Assembly: GCA_945947155.1 (NCBI GenBank)
Contig: CAMEXM010000003.1
Coordinates: forward strand, 1-61,652
Source of the DNA: Polynucleobacter meluiroseus
Lineage (GTDB): Bacteria > Pseudomonadota > Gammaproteobacteria > Burkholderiales > Burkholderiaceae
DNA length: 61,652 nucleotides
Reading direction: 5' to 3'
Position 1 is the stretch's first letter. Every line of letters starts with the position of its first letter. The notes beneath the pieces are model-generated. The model made no database searches. It was not told the DNA's origin and worked only from the letters and a program-made list of their open reading frames with translations. The position numbers were made by a program, and so were the translations under genes. This document shows positions 16,633 through 25,194 of the stretch, piece by piece.

Positions 16633-17481
16633 ATGCCTGACCCCGATAAATCGCTGCTAGACCGCCTTGCTGAATTTCTAACGCCACAACCCACCAGCGC
16701 AACGGAGCGACGCCAGGAATTAATTGAAACCTTGCGTGCCGCCCAGACAGAGGGTTTCATTGATGCAGATGCCCTTTCGATGATTGAGGGGGTTTTTCAA
16801 GTCGGTGAATTATGTGCCCGGGATATCCTCGTTCCACGCGGGCAAATCGACTGGATTGATATCGACTCCTCGGTCGAAGAAGTGATTCAAACCGTTATAT
16901 CCGCAGCTCACTCGCGCTACCCTGTGTATGAAGGCAGCAAAGACACCGTCCTTGGCATCTTGCTTGCCAAAGACTTATTACGCCATGCCAGTGAAGCAAA
17001 CTTTCAATTGCGTGATTGGTTAAGGCCTGCCGTCTTTATTCCAGAATCAAAGCGCCTGAGTGTCTTGTTGCGGGATTTTCGCGATAACCGCAATCATTTG
17101 GCCGTAGTGGTGGATGAGTACAGCAATGTAGCTGGCATCATCACGATTGAAGACGTGCTCGAGCAAATTGTTGGTGATATTGAGGATGAGCACGACATTG
17201 ATGAGGATGCCGATAACGTTCTGCTACTGGCCAATGGTGATACCCGCCTCAAAGGCATTACCGAGCTCGAGCAACTGAATGCAGCCTTAGGCACGCAGTT
17301 TGATGACGATGAAGTGGAAACCGTAGCGGGTTTAATTACCCACCATTTAGGTCGCGTGCCTAAACTGGGTGAACGTGTGCGGATTGAGGGCATCGAGTTT
17401 GAAGTGCAGCGCGCCGATCCGCGGCAAATTCATGTATTGCTAGCAAGGCGCTTGGCATCTGACATGCCCGCATCAAGGTAA
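16633..17481 (+). CDS. corC: CorC/HlyC-family CBS protein
   Basis: This is a 282-residue cytosolic protein with a pair of CBS motifs (about residues 60-185: 'ILVPRGQIDWIDIDSSVEEV' and 'LAVVVDEYSNVAGIITIEDVLEQIVGDIEDE') followed by the C-terminal CorC_HlyC domain ('GDTRLKGITELEQLNAALG', 'ETVAGLITHHLGRVPKLGERV'). It lacks the DUF21 membrane part of long homologues. CorC was named for a magnesium/cobalt efflux effect in Salmonella, but its biochemical role is unsettled. Its place between ybeY and lnt is conserved in proteobacteria. The start ATG is preceded by a -10-like TATTCT six bases away and no ribosome-binding site, hinting at a leaderless transcript. Confidence 0.9.
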   Translation: MPDPDKSLLDRLAEFLTPQPTSATERRQELIETLRAAQTEGFIDADALSMIEGVFQVGELCARDILVPRGQIDWIDIDSSVEEVIQTVISAAHSRYPVYEGSKDTVLGILLAKDLLRHASEANFQLRDWLRPAVFIPESKRLSVLLRDFRDNRNHLAVVVDEYSNVAGIITIEDVLEQIVGDIEDEHDIDEDADNVLLLANGDTRLKGITELEQLNAALGTQFDDDEVETVAGLITHHLGRVPKLGERVRIEGIEFEVQRADPRQIHVLLARRLASDMPASR

Positions 17482-17489
17482 GGTAAGCC

Positions 17490-19025
17490 TTGATTAGTCA
17501 GGGCGCGCTTGGCGTTACTCGCTTCACACACTGGCTCTACTGCATTGCCCTTGGCATTGGCGTTTCCATTGCGGGCGAGCTCCCTTGGGGCGGCTGGTTG
17601 CAAATACCGTTGCTTAGCCTCTTGTGGTGGCGGCTCTCTTTAATCAATACAGTTCAATTTCTGCCGCACTTTGCCGGTGGTTTTTTGTTTGGCCTTGCTT
17701 ACTTTATCGTTGGTCTGTGGTGGATTTTCATTAGCTTGCATGATATCGGCGGCATGAATGCTGCCTTATCGGTTGCTGCTGTGGTTTTACTTTCCGCCTA
17801 CATGGCCCTCTTTTTTGGCTTTGCCAGCGCCCTCGGTACAAAGCTACAGCATCAAAATATTCTCCTGAACAGCACCAACATGGCAGCGGCTTGGGTTTTC
17901 ATGGAGTACCTCCGCGGCCAACTCTTTACTGGCTTTCCGTGGGTCGGCTTTGCCGAGGCTCAAGTCAATGGCCCCTTTGCAGCGATTGCACCACTGCTAG
18001 GTGGCTTAGGGTCTACCTTTTTGGTGATATGGGCATCGATGCAGTTAAGCAAATGGCGTCAATCGCTAGTGCGCATCACTATTCCGATTGGATTGGCGTT
18101 GGTGTTGATGCTGGGCCTCAGTCAATTGCGGTTTACCGAGGCGATTGGCAGCCCCATCAGCATTCGTTTGATTCAAGGTAATTTTGAGCAGCGCTTAAGC
18201 TGGAATCCCAGTGCGATTCAACAACAAATTCGCTTTTACAGTACGGCAATTGAGCAGCAAGCGGCAGATCTGATCGTAACCCCAGAAACAGCGTTTCCAT
18301 GGCCCGGAAAAGACTTACCAAGCGAATCCCTACCTAAACTTAGGGCATTTGTTCAAGCAAGCCACAGCAATGTCTTACTCGGAATTATCGGCGTTGTAGC
18401 AAAGGCTAATGGGGATTTACGTTACTCCAACCGCGCGCTGGGCTTTTCGCCATCGCTTAGTGAGCTCTACTACTACGACAAATCCCATTTAGTTCCCTTT
18501 GGGGAATTTATTCCACCCGGTTTTCAGTGGTTTGTGGATGCATTTAAAGTACCCCTCAGTGATTTTGCTAGAGGCAGTATGTCGCAGCCGCCGTTTCAAA
18601 TTGAGCGACTTGGTCAAAATAGCATTGGCGCTGCCATCACTATTTGTTACGAAGATGTATTTGGTAATGAGTTGGCCAGTCGAATACGCCGTAGTGAAGC
18701 TCCCGTAAATCTCTTAATCAATATGACCAACTTGGCCTGGTTTGGTCGGTCCCAAGCGCCCAGCCAACAATTGCGTCTGTCGCAAATGCGTTCGATCGAA
18801 ACAGGGCTTCCCGGCATTCGCTCCACCAATACCGGCATTACTGCCGTCATTGCTTCAGATGGGCGTGTACTCCATCAGTTGCCACAATTTACGCAAGCGA
18901 CCTTAAGCGCTTCGGTGCAAGGCTTTACAGGTAAAACCCCGTTTGTGGTCTGGGGAAATTGGCCTATTTTGAGTTTTGTCAGTTTCCTCCTGGCATTTGC
19001 CTTGCTACAACGGCGCCGGTTTTAG
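17490..19025 (+). CDS. lnt: apolipoprotein N-acyltransferase
   Basis: This is a 511-residue inner-membrane enzyme that transfers the third acyl chain from phospholipid to the N-terminal cysteine of lipoproteins. The N-terminal half has about six hydrophobic helices. The periplasmic half is a nitrilase-like domain with the expected Glu-Lys-Cys triad: 'LIVTPETAFPWP' (Glu), 'YYYDKSHLVPFGEFIPPGF' (Lys) and 'AITICYEDVFGNELASR' (Cys). A final membrane helix ends the protein ('LSFVSFLLAFALL'). The start is TTG, with 'AAGGTAAG' about nine bases upstream, and lies 8 bases after corC. All catalytic residues seem intact. Confidence 0.95.
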   Translation: MISQGALGVTRFTHWLYCIALGIGVSIAGELPWGGWLQIPLLSLLWWRLSLINTVQFLPHFAGGFLFGLAYFIVGLWWIFISLHDIGGMNAALSVAAVVLLSAYMALFFGFASALGTKLQHQNILLNSTNMAAAWVFMEYLRGQLFTGFPWVGFAEAQVNGPFAAIAPLLGGLGSTFLVIWASMQLSKWRQSLVRITIPIGLALVLMLGLSQLRFTEAIGSPISIRLIQGNFEQRLSWNPSAIQQQIRFYSTAIEQQAADLIVTPETAFPWPGKDLPSESLPKLRAFVQASHSNVLLGIIGVVAKANGDLRYSNRALGFSPSLSELYYYDKSHLVPFGEFIPPGFQWFVDAFKVPLSDFARGSMSQPPFQIERLGQNSIGAAITICYEDVFGNELASRIRRSEAPVNLLINMTNLAWFGRSQAPSQQLRLSQMRSIETGLPGIRSTNTGITAVIASDGRVLHQLPQFTQATLSASVQGFTGKTPFVVWGNWPILSFVSFLLAFALLQRRRF

Positions 19026-19085
19026 GAAAACTCCCGCAATTGGCAGGTAAAATCAATCACTTAGATCGATTGGTTCTGGCTCACT

Positions 19086-19970
19086 ATGCTTACATTTCAG
19101 CAAATTATTCTCACGCTTCAAAACTATTGGGATAAACAAGGTTGCGCCTTATTGCAGCCAATTGACTTAGAGGTGGGTGCAGGTACATCCCACACCGCTA
19201 CTTTTTTAAGGGCCATTGGTCCAGAGCCCTGGAAGGCAGCCTATGTGCAACCCTCCCGCAGACCAAAAGATGGGCGCTACGGCGAAAATCCAAACCGCCT
19301 CCAACACTATTACCAGTATCAGGTTGTGCTCAAGCCAGCCCCGGATGACATTCTCGAACTCTATTTGGGATCACTTAGCGCCTTAGGTTTAGACCTAAAA
19401 CAAAACGACATTCGTTTTGTCGAGGACGACTGGGAAAACCCAACCTTGGGTGCCTGGGGATTGGGCTGGGAAGTCTGGCTCAACGGTATGGAAGTGACGC
19501 AATTTACCTACTTCCAGCAAGTGGGTGGAATTGATTGCAAGCCCGTCTTGGGCGAGATTACCTACGGCATTGAGCGCCTTGCGATGTATTTGCAAAATTG
19601 CTCGAACGTCTACGATCTGGTGTGGACCGATGGCGTGACGTATGGCGACGTGTACCACCAGAATGAAGTGGAGCAGTCGCGTTACAACTTTGAATACTCG
19701 AATACTGAAATGCTCTTTACGAATTTCAGCAACTACGAGAGCGAAGCCAAACGCTTAATGGAAGTACCGCTTGCCCTGCCTGCCTATGAAATGGTGCTCA
19801 AAGCTGCCCATACGTTTAACTTGCTCGATGCCCGCGGTGCTATATCCGTCACCGAACGGGCTGCCTATATCGGCCGTATTCGTACCCTCTCTCGCTTGGT
19901 AGCACAGGCATACCTTGAATCCCGTGAGCAATTGGGTTTCCCAATGTGCCAACAGCATGTCACTGCGTAA
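19086..19970 (+). CDS. glyQ: glycyl-tRNA synthetase alpha subunit
   Basis: This is the 294-residue catalytic alpha chain of the bacterial alpha2-beta2 glycyl-tRNA synthetase. It attaches glycine to tRNA-Gly. The N-terminus '[27 protein letters not shown]' and '[20 protein letters not shown]' are highly typical. The remaining class II core follows ('[25 protein letters not shown]', '[22 protein letters not shown]'). Size is normal. The beta-subunit gene follows 9 bases later. Together with gmhB and the acyltransferase gene, which overlap by ATGA junctions, it forms one tight cluster. Confidence 0.98.
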   Translation: MLTFQQIILTLQNYWDKQGCALLQPIDLEVGAGTSHTATFLRAIGPEPWKAAYVQPSRRPKDGRYGENPNRLQHYYQYQVVLKPAPDDILELYLGSLSALGLDLKQNDIRFVEDDWENPTLGAWGLGWEVWLNGMEVTQFTYFQQVGGIDCKPVLGEITYGIERLAMYLQNCSNVYDLVWTDGVTYGDVYHQNEVEQSRYNFEYSNTEMLFTNFSNYESEAKRLMEVPLALPAYEMVLKAAHTFNLLDARGAISVTERAAYIGRIRTLSRLVAQAYLESREQLGFPMCQQHVTA

Positions 19971-19979
19971 GGTTTTATT

Positions 19980-22130
19980 GTGAGCACACCTTCCTCTCCA
20001 TCCTCCGCTGCAACGCTTTTAATTGAATTATTCACAGAAGAGCTGCCACCAAAGTCCCTTCGCAAACTCGGCGATGCCTTTGCTGCATCGCTATCAGACT
20101 CCGTAAAGGCAGCTGGCTTAAGCACTTCTGAATCCATCACGACCAGCTTTGCAAGCCCACGCCGTTTAGCAGTACAGATTACCCATGTGTTGAGTAAAGC
20201 AGCAGACTTTCCAGTACGCGAAAAAGTATTACCGGTCAGCGTTGCATTTGATGCAGATGGCAAACCAACGCCACCCTTGTTAAAAAAACTCAGCGCATTA
20301 GGCTATCCTGATATCGACATCGCTAGCTTGGAGCGATCGGGGCAAGACAAAAATGAAGCACTCTATTTAAATGTACAAGCCCGTGGTGCCGTTCTTCAAG
20401 ATACCGTGCAGACTGCCATCGTGCATGCCCTGCAAACGTTACCGATAGCAAAAATGATGCACTACCAAGTGAAGCAGGCAGACGGAACCTTGGAAGACGT
20501 TCAATTTGCCCGCCCAGCGCATCGCATCGTAGCATTGCATGGCAGCACTCCACTGCAGATTCATGCACTAGGCATTCATGCTGCAAATCAAACTGAAGGG
20601 CACCGTTTTTTAGCCCCTAACGTTTTAACGATTGCCCATGCCGATCAGTACGCTGCCGAGCTACTCCAAAACAAAGTCATGGCGAACTTCAATGAGCGCC
20701 GCGCCCATATAGAAACTGAGCTCCTCAAAGCAGCTAGTGGCGATACCGTTTTAATGCCCAGCAATTTACTGGATGAAGTAACGGCATTGGTTGAGTGGCC
20801 TACAGTCTATGCCTGCCATTTTGATGCGGAATTTTTAGAGGTTCCACAGGAGTGCTTAATTCTGACGATGCAAACCAATCAGAAGTACTTTGCTCTAACC
20901 GATAGCGCAGGAAAGCTTCGCAATCGCTTTTTGATCGTATCGAACATCGAAACGACCACCCCGCAATCCATCATTCAAGGCAATGAGCGCGTCGTGCGCC
21001 CCCGCTTATCGGATGCGCGGTTTTTCTTTCAGCAAGATCAAAAAAGGCCGCTGGCATCGCGCGTTCCTGATTTAGACAAGGTGGTTTACCACAATCAATT
21101 GGGAACGCAACTTGAGCGCACCAAGCGGGTTGGTGCAATCGCAACCGCCATCGCAAGTGAGTTGCAAAGTAAAGGCACTAAAGTTGATCCAAAACACGTA
21201 GCCCGCGCTGCCGAGTTAGCCAAAACGGATTTACTCACCGACATGGTGGGTGAGTTTCCTGAACTGCAAGGCATCATGGGTAGCTACTATGCCCAGCACG
21301 ATGGCGAGGACACCGACGTTGCTGCGGCATGCAGTGAACATTACCAGCCGCGCTTTGCTGGAGATGTGCTTCCGAGCAGTATGACGGGCACGGTATTGGC
21401 CATTGCTGACAAGCTCGAAACCTTAGTGGGTATCTGGGGTGTTGGCCTCGCTCCCACTGGGGATAAAGATCCCTACGCCTTACGCCGCCATGCATTGGGT
21501 GTTTGCAGACTGCTACTCGAGAAGAATTTACCGTGCAGTCTGCCTGAGCTCATCGAGCTGGCTCGCGGGCAATTTAAGCAGGCTGGCGTGCAAGAAAAAG
21601 CCGATGCGGCTGCAATGTATGCATTTGTAATCGACCGTTTGCGCGCCTATTTGCGCGATCAAACCGAGGCCGGTAAGCCATTTACTACTGCCGAAATCGA
21701 TGCGGTACTCAGTCAGCATCCTGCACAGCTCAATGATCTAATGGATCGGCTGCGTGCAGTGCGGGAATTTAATGCCTTGCCTGAATCAGCCCAATTGGCT
21801 GCAGCCAATAAACGCATCAGTAATATTCTGAAAAAAACCACGACGCCTATTCCTGCGCAGTGCTCGGCGGCGGCTTTACAACTTCCGGCAGAAATTACCT
21901 TGCATGGGGCTTTGCAAAAGGCCATTCCACTTCTGACTAGCGCCTATACCCAACGCCAGTTTGTTACCTTACTTCGCACGCTGGTTGATTTGAGTCAGCC
22001 AATTGATCAGTTTTTTGCCGATGTCATGGTGATGGATCCAGATCCGACTCTGCGCGATAACCGCTTGGCTTTGTTGCAACAACTCCACCACCAAATGAAT
22101 TTAGTTGCCGATCTTGGCACCTTGGCATGA
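19980..22130 (+). CDS. glyS: glycyl-tRNA synthetase beta subunit
   Basis: This is the 716-residue tRNA-binding beta chain, partner of GlyQ. It opens with 'TLLIELFTEELPPKSLRKLGDAFA' and carries the conserved 'RPAHRIVALHG', 'GHRFLAPN' and 'PQECLILTMQTNQKYFAL' segments. The HD-like region is 'QGIMGSYYAQHDGEDTDVAAACSEHYQPRFAGD', and the anticodon-binding-type C-terminal region follows 'GDKDPYALRRHALGV'. The ORF starts with GTG, nine bases after glyQ. Its stop overlaps the next start by an ATGA junction, implying coupled translation with gmhB. Confidence 0.97.
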   Translation: MSTPSSPSSAATLLIELFTEELPPKSLRKLGDAFAASLSDSVKAAGLSTSESITTSFASPRRLAVQITHVLSKAADFPVREKVLPVSVAFDADGKPTPPLLKKLSALGYPDIDIASLERSGQDKNEALYLNVQARGAVLQDTVQTAIVHALQTLPIAKMMHYQVKQADGTLEDVQFARPAHRIVALHGSTPLQIHALGIHAANQTEGHRFLAPNVLTIAHADQYAAELLQNKVMANFNERRAHIETELLKAASGDTVLMPSNLLDEVTALVEWPTVYACHFDAEFLEVPQECLILTMQTNQKYFALTDSAGKLRNRFLIVSNIETTTPQSIIQGNERVVRPRLSDARFFFQQDQKRPLASRVPDLDKVVYHNQLGTQLERTKRVGAIATAIASELQSKGTKVDPKHVARAAELAKTDLLTDMVGEFPELQGIMGSYYAQHDGEDTDVAAACSEHYQPRFAGDVLPSSMTGTVLAIADKLETLVGIWGVGLAPTGDKDPYALRRHALGVCRLLLEKNLPCSLPELIELARGQFKQAGVQEKADAAAMYAFVIDRLRAYLRDQTEAGKPFTTAEIDAVLSQHPAQLNDLMDRLRAVREFNALPESAQLAAANKRISNILKKTTTPIPAQCSAAALQLPAEITLHGALQKAIPLLTSAYTQRQFVTLLRTLVDLSQPIDQFFADVMVMDPDPTLRDNRLALLQQLHHQMNLVADLGTLA

Positions 22131-22705
22131 GCTCCAGCGCCTCTAAATTAGTTATTCTTGACCGTGATGGCGTGATTAATATTGATAGTGATCAATACGT
22201 TAAATCGGCTGATGAATGGATTCCTCTTCCGGGGAGCTTAGAGGCAATTGCTGAACTTAATCAAGCCGGTTTTCAAGTAACGGTAGCGACCAACCAATCG
22301 GGTTTGGCCAGAGGCTTATTTACGATCAATGACCTGCATGCCATGCATCAAAAAATGATGGATCTATTGGCCCCCATGGGTGGTCGCGTGGATAGTATTT
22401 TCTTTTGCCCCCACGTCGATGCAGACCAGTGCGGTTGCCGCAAGCCATTACCGGGCCTAATGCGTGACATTGCATCCCGCTACCGTAAAACAGACTCCGC
22501 CATGCCCCTGACTGGCGTGCCGATTGTTGGCGACTCCTTGCGTGACTTAGAGGCCGCCACTGTTTTAGGTGCAAGCCCCCATTTGGTTCGCACGGGTAAA
22601 GGTCAAAAGACGGTGGACGCAGGCATATTGCCAGCTGGTACCGTAGTGCATGCCGATTTAATGGCATTTACTAAATCCCTGTTGGGGTCTGCCTCAAATA
22701 CATGA
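22127..22705 (+). CDS. gmhB: D-glycero-beta-D-manno-heptose-1,7-bisphosphate 7-phosphatase
   Basis: This is a 192-residue HAD phosphatase of the GmhB type. It removes the 7-phosphate in the ADP-heptose pathway for LPS inner core. It has the nucleophile motif 'VILDRDGVINIDSDQYV' (DxD), the second motif 'TVATNQSGLARGLF', the zinc loop 'FCPHVDADQCGCRKPLPGLM' (C-x-H...C-x-C) that marks this subfamily, and 'PIVGDSLRDLEAA'. It overlaps both glyS and the following acyltransferase gene by four bases. The partner LPS genes hldE, gmhA and hldD are not in the window. Confidence 0.94.
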   Translation: MSSSASKLVILDRDGVINIDSDQYVKSADEWIPLPGSLEAIAELNQAGFQVTVATNQSGLARGLFTINDLHAMHQKMMDLLAPMGGRVDSIFFCPHVDADQCGCRKPLPGLMRDIASRYRKTDSAMPLTGVPIVGDSLRDLEAATVLGASPHLVRTGKGQKTVDAGILPAGTVVHADLMAFTKSLLGSASNT

Positions 22706-23466
22706 TTTACCTTACCTCCACCCTCTTTGCCCTTTTTTTACTGGTGTTCACGCCGATCTGGGCAATCATTTGCCTGACGGTATTTCCGTTTATGCGCAGT
22801 GAAACCCGCTACCGTTTTGTAAGTGGCTGGAATAAAACTGTCCTCTGGGTTCTCAAATGGCTATGCGGTATTCGCTATGAAATTCGGGGCATGAAATATA
22901 TGTTGGGAGCGCTTGACCAACCCATCATCATTCTTAGCAAACACCAATCGGCCTGGGAAACCATTGCTTACATTGCTCTATTCCCTAAGCAGCTATGTTA
23001 TGTATTCAAGCGGGAGTTGCTGTGGATTCCGTTCTTTGGTTGGGTCATGGCTGCGCTCAAAATGATTCACATTAATCGCGATAACCGCGAGACCGCCGCC
23101 CTTTCAGTAGCAAGTCAGGGTCGAGCACGGCTGAAAGAAGGCAAATGGATCATGCTCTTTCCAGAAGGTACACGTACTGCAGTTGGATCCCATAAGCCCT
23201 ATTTAAAGGGAGGGGCACGATTAGCTACTGCTACTGGCGCTGCGGTCATTCCGGTGGCACACAATGCGGGCCGGGTTTGGCCACGCAATCGCTTTTTAAA
23301 GTATCCAGGATTGGTCATTATTTCCATTGGCCCCGTGATTGCGTCCGAAGGCAAAACAGGCGGGCAGCTCAATAGCGCCGTTGAGTCCTGGATCGAAACC
23401 GAAATGCGGGTCATTGATCCCAGCGCCTACGAGGACGCAGCCAAGACGGAAGCCCATTCCAAGTAG
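22702..23466 (+). CDS. plsC: 1-acyl-sn-glycerol-3-phosphate acyltransferase family protein
   Basis: This is a 254-residue membrane-associated acyltransferase of the PlsC fold, which makes phosphatidic acid or a related acylated lipid. It has an N-terminal hydrophobic anchor. The first catalytic motif is 'LSKHQSAWETIAYIALFP', reading H-x4-E instead of the usual H-x4-D. This change is shared by a recognised PlsC-like subgroup. 'FPEGTRTAVGSHKPYLKGGARLA' is the second motif. The gene overlaps gmhB by 4 bases and runs into the 3' end of the opposite-strand rsmA by 40 bases. It is probably a PlsC paralogue. The acyl donor and exact acceptor are not known. Confidence 0.88.
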   Translation: MIYLTSTLFALFLLVFTPIWAIICLTVFPFMRSETRYRFVSGWNKTVLWVLKWLCGIRYEIRGMKYMLGALDQPIIILSKHQSAWETIAYIALFPKQLCYVFKRELLWIPFFGWVMAALKMIHINRDNRETAALSVASQGRARLKEGKWIMLFPEGTRTAVGSHKPYLKGGARLATATGAAVIPVAHNAGRVWPRNRFLKYPGLVIISIGPVIASEGKTGGQLNSAVESWIETEMRVIDPSAYEDAAKTEAHSK

Positions 23467-24212
23467 CGTGCAACCGAAATGTCTTGCGCTCGCTTAGTCA
23501 ACTCATCTTCCTGTAGCTGCAAACGCCCCAGGTAATCCTGCAGATTGGTGCGCAGCATCTTGCGCCTTTGTGCAAAAGCAGCTGCCACCACTTTTTCAAG
23601 TGCGCGCCACTCTGCAAGGGATGCATTGAAGTTACTCCGTGGAATCATGCGGACGATAGCAGAATTCACTTTAGGCTGTGGGTCAAATGCCTCTGGCGGC
23701 ACATCCAGTAGTTTTTCTAAGTGGTAACGGGCTTGCAACATTACTGATAAGCGGCTGTATTCCGACGAACCGGCATCGGCCACCATGCGCTCAACTACTT
23801 CATCTTGCAACATAAATACCTGCTCATTTATTTCGCTTGCAGCATCCACCAAATGAAACAGTAGTGGCGATGAAATGTTGTAGGGCAAATTACCAACGAC
23901 TTTGATCTGTTTTGCGCCACCGGCTTTTTTTGTACGCGCCCATCCCAGAAAATCAAAGTTCAGGGCATCACCCTCAGTAATGGTTAAACCCGGTAAATCC
24001 TGCTTGCGCCAATAAGCCACTAAATCACGATCAATCTCGAGTAAGTCCAAGCTCTCTAGGTTAGCCAATAAAGGCTTAGTTAGCGCACCAAGACCTGGGC
24101 CGATTTCTAAAATTGCAGCATCGCTAGCAGGCCCAATCAAATTTACAATCGCATGAATGATGCCCTCATCAATCAGAAAGTTTTGGCCAAAGCGTTTACG
24201 CGCCTGATGCAT
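23427..24212 (-). CDS. rsmA: 16S rRNA (adenine(1518)-N6/adenine(1519)-N6)-dimethyltransferase
   Basis: This is a 261-residue SAM-dependent enzyme (KsgA) that dimethylates two adjacent adenines in helix 45 of 16S rRNA. 'ARKRFGQNFLIDEGIIHAIV', the SAM loop 'AILEIGPGLGALTKPLLA', 'LLEIDRDLVAYW' and the catalytic 'KVVGNLPYNISSPLLFHL' (NLPY) are all present. The C-terminal helical domain follows. It is the last gene of the lptD-surA-pdxA-rsmA group and overlaps pdxA by 17 bases. Its last 40 bases are antisense to the end of the plsC gene. Confidence 0.97.
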   Translation of the reverse strand: MHQARKRFGQNFLIDEGIIHAIVNLIGPASDAAILEIGPGLGALTKPLLANLESLDLLEIDRDLVAYWRKQDLPGLTITEGDALNFDFLGWARTKKAGGAKQIKVVGNLPYNISSPLLFHLVDAASEINEQVFMLQDEVVERMVADAGSSEYSRLSVMLQARYHLEKLLDVPPEAFDPQPKVNSAIVRMIPRSNFNASLAEWRALEKVVAAAFAQRRKMLRTNLQDYLGRLQLQEDELTKRAQDISVARYLEWASVLAASS

Positions 24213-25194
24213 GGGCTAAGGTAGCCTTTCGATGCTGGGCAAGCTGAAATGCAAGGCGAATGGCCTCAAGCATGCTACCCGCGTCAGCCACTCCCTTACC
24301 CGCAATATCCAGTGCAGTGCCGTGATCTACCGATGTACGAATAATCGGCAACCCAAGGGTGACGTTTACGCCAGTATTAAAAGTAACAAATTTAAATGGA
24401 GCCAAGCCTTGATCATGGTACATCGCTAAATACGCATCCACTTGATCGAGCGATCGCAAATCAAATAGGGTGTCTCCCGGAAAAGGCCCCTCTACTCGAA
24501 TACCAGCCTGTTGTGCCTGTGAGATTGCTGGCTCTATTGTTGTACTTTCTTCTGAGCCCAAATAGCCACCCTCGCCTGCATGGGGGTTGAGGCCAGCCAC
24601 CAAAATTCGTGGCTGAGCAATACCAAATTGATTTTTCAAACCGGCGTGCAGAATTTGAATCGTCTCAAGCACTGACTTGACCGTGATCTGCGCTGAAACT
24701 AAAGCAAGCGGTACATGGATGGTTGTGAGAGCAACACGCAATGGCAAGCCGCGCTGCAGACCCATTAAACCAGCAGGCAAGTTGGCACACAACAGCATCA
24801 CTACGCGCTCTACTCCACATGCGGCTGCCAGATACTCTGTGTGCCCCGTAAAGGCAATGCCAGATTGGTTAACAATTCCCTTGTGCACAGGGGCAGTTAC
24901 CATGGCCTGAAAACGATTCGCCTGACAGCCAGCTATTGCGGCATCAAGTGTAGCCAGTACATAGGCTGCATTATTTACATCGAGCAGGCCTGAAACAGCT
25001 GGCTTGTTCAACTTCACTGACTCAATCTGCAAGCGCGGGTGCCTTACACCTTCGTCAAAAAGGGTCGGATCACCAATCAATGTAATGTGGGCATCTGCCT
25101 TCTCTTGCAAAAACATTTGAGCTGCTTGAGCTGATACCTCAGGACCAATACCAGCCGGCTCACCCGTTGTAAGGACTAAATCAACGCGTGACAT
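24196..25194 (-). CDS. pdxA: 4-hydroxythreonine-4-phosphate dehydrogenase
   Basis: This is a 332-residue NAD(P)- and divalent-metal-dependent dehydrogenase of the DXP-dependent pyridoxal phosphate pathway. 'LTTGEPAGIGPEVSAQAA', 'TAPVHKGIVNQSGIAFTGHTEYLA' and 'GLNPHAGEGGYLGSEE' hold substrate and metal ligands. 'GPFPGDTLF', 'YHDQGLAPFKF' and 'RTSVDHGTALDIAGKG' are diagnostic. The gene overlaps surA by 14 bases at its start and rsmA by 17 at its end. The linkage to surA and rsmA is a deep proteobacterial arrangement. Confidence 0.97.
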   Translation of the reverse strand: MSRVDLVLTTGEPAGIGPEVSAQAAQMFLQEKADAHITLIGDPTLFDEGVRHPRLQIESVKLNKPAVSGLLDVNNAAYVLATLDAAIAGCQANRFQAMVTAPVHKGIVNQSGIAFTGHTEYLAAACGVERVVMLLCANLPAGLMGLQRGLPLRVALTTIHVPLALVSAQITVKSVLETIQILHAGLKNQFGIAQPRILVAGLNPHAGEGGYLGSEESTTIEPAISQAQQAGIRVEGPFPGDTLFDLRSLDQVDAYLAMYHDQGLAPFKFVTFNTGVNVTLGLPIIRTSVDHGTALDIAGKGVADAGSMLEAIRLAFQLAQHRKATLAHASGA

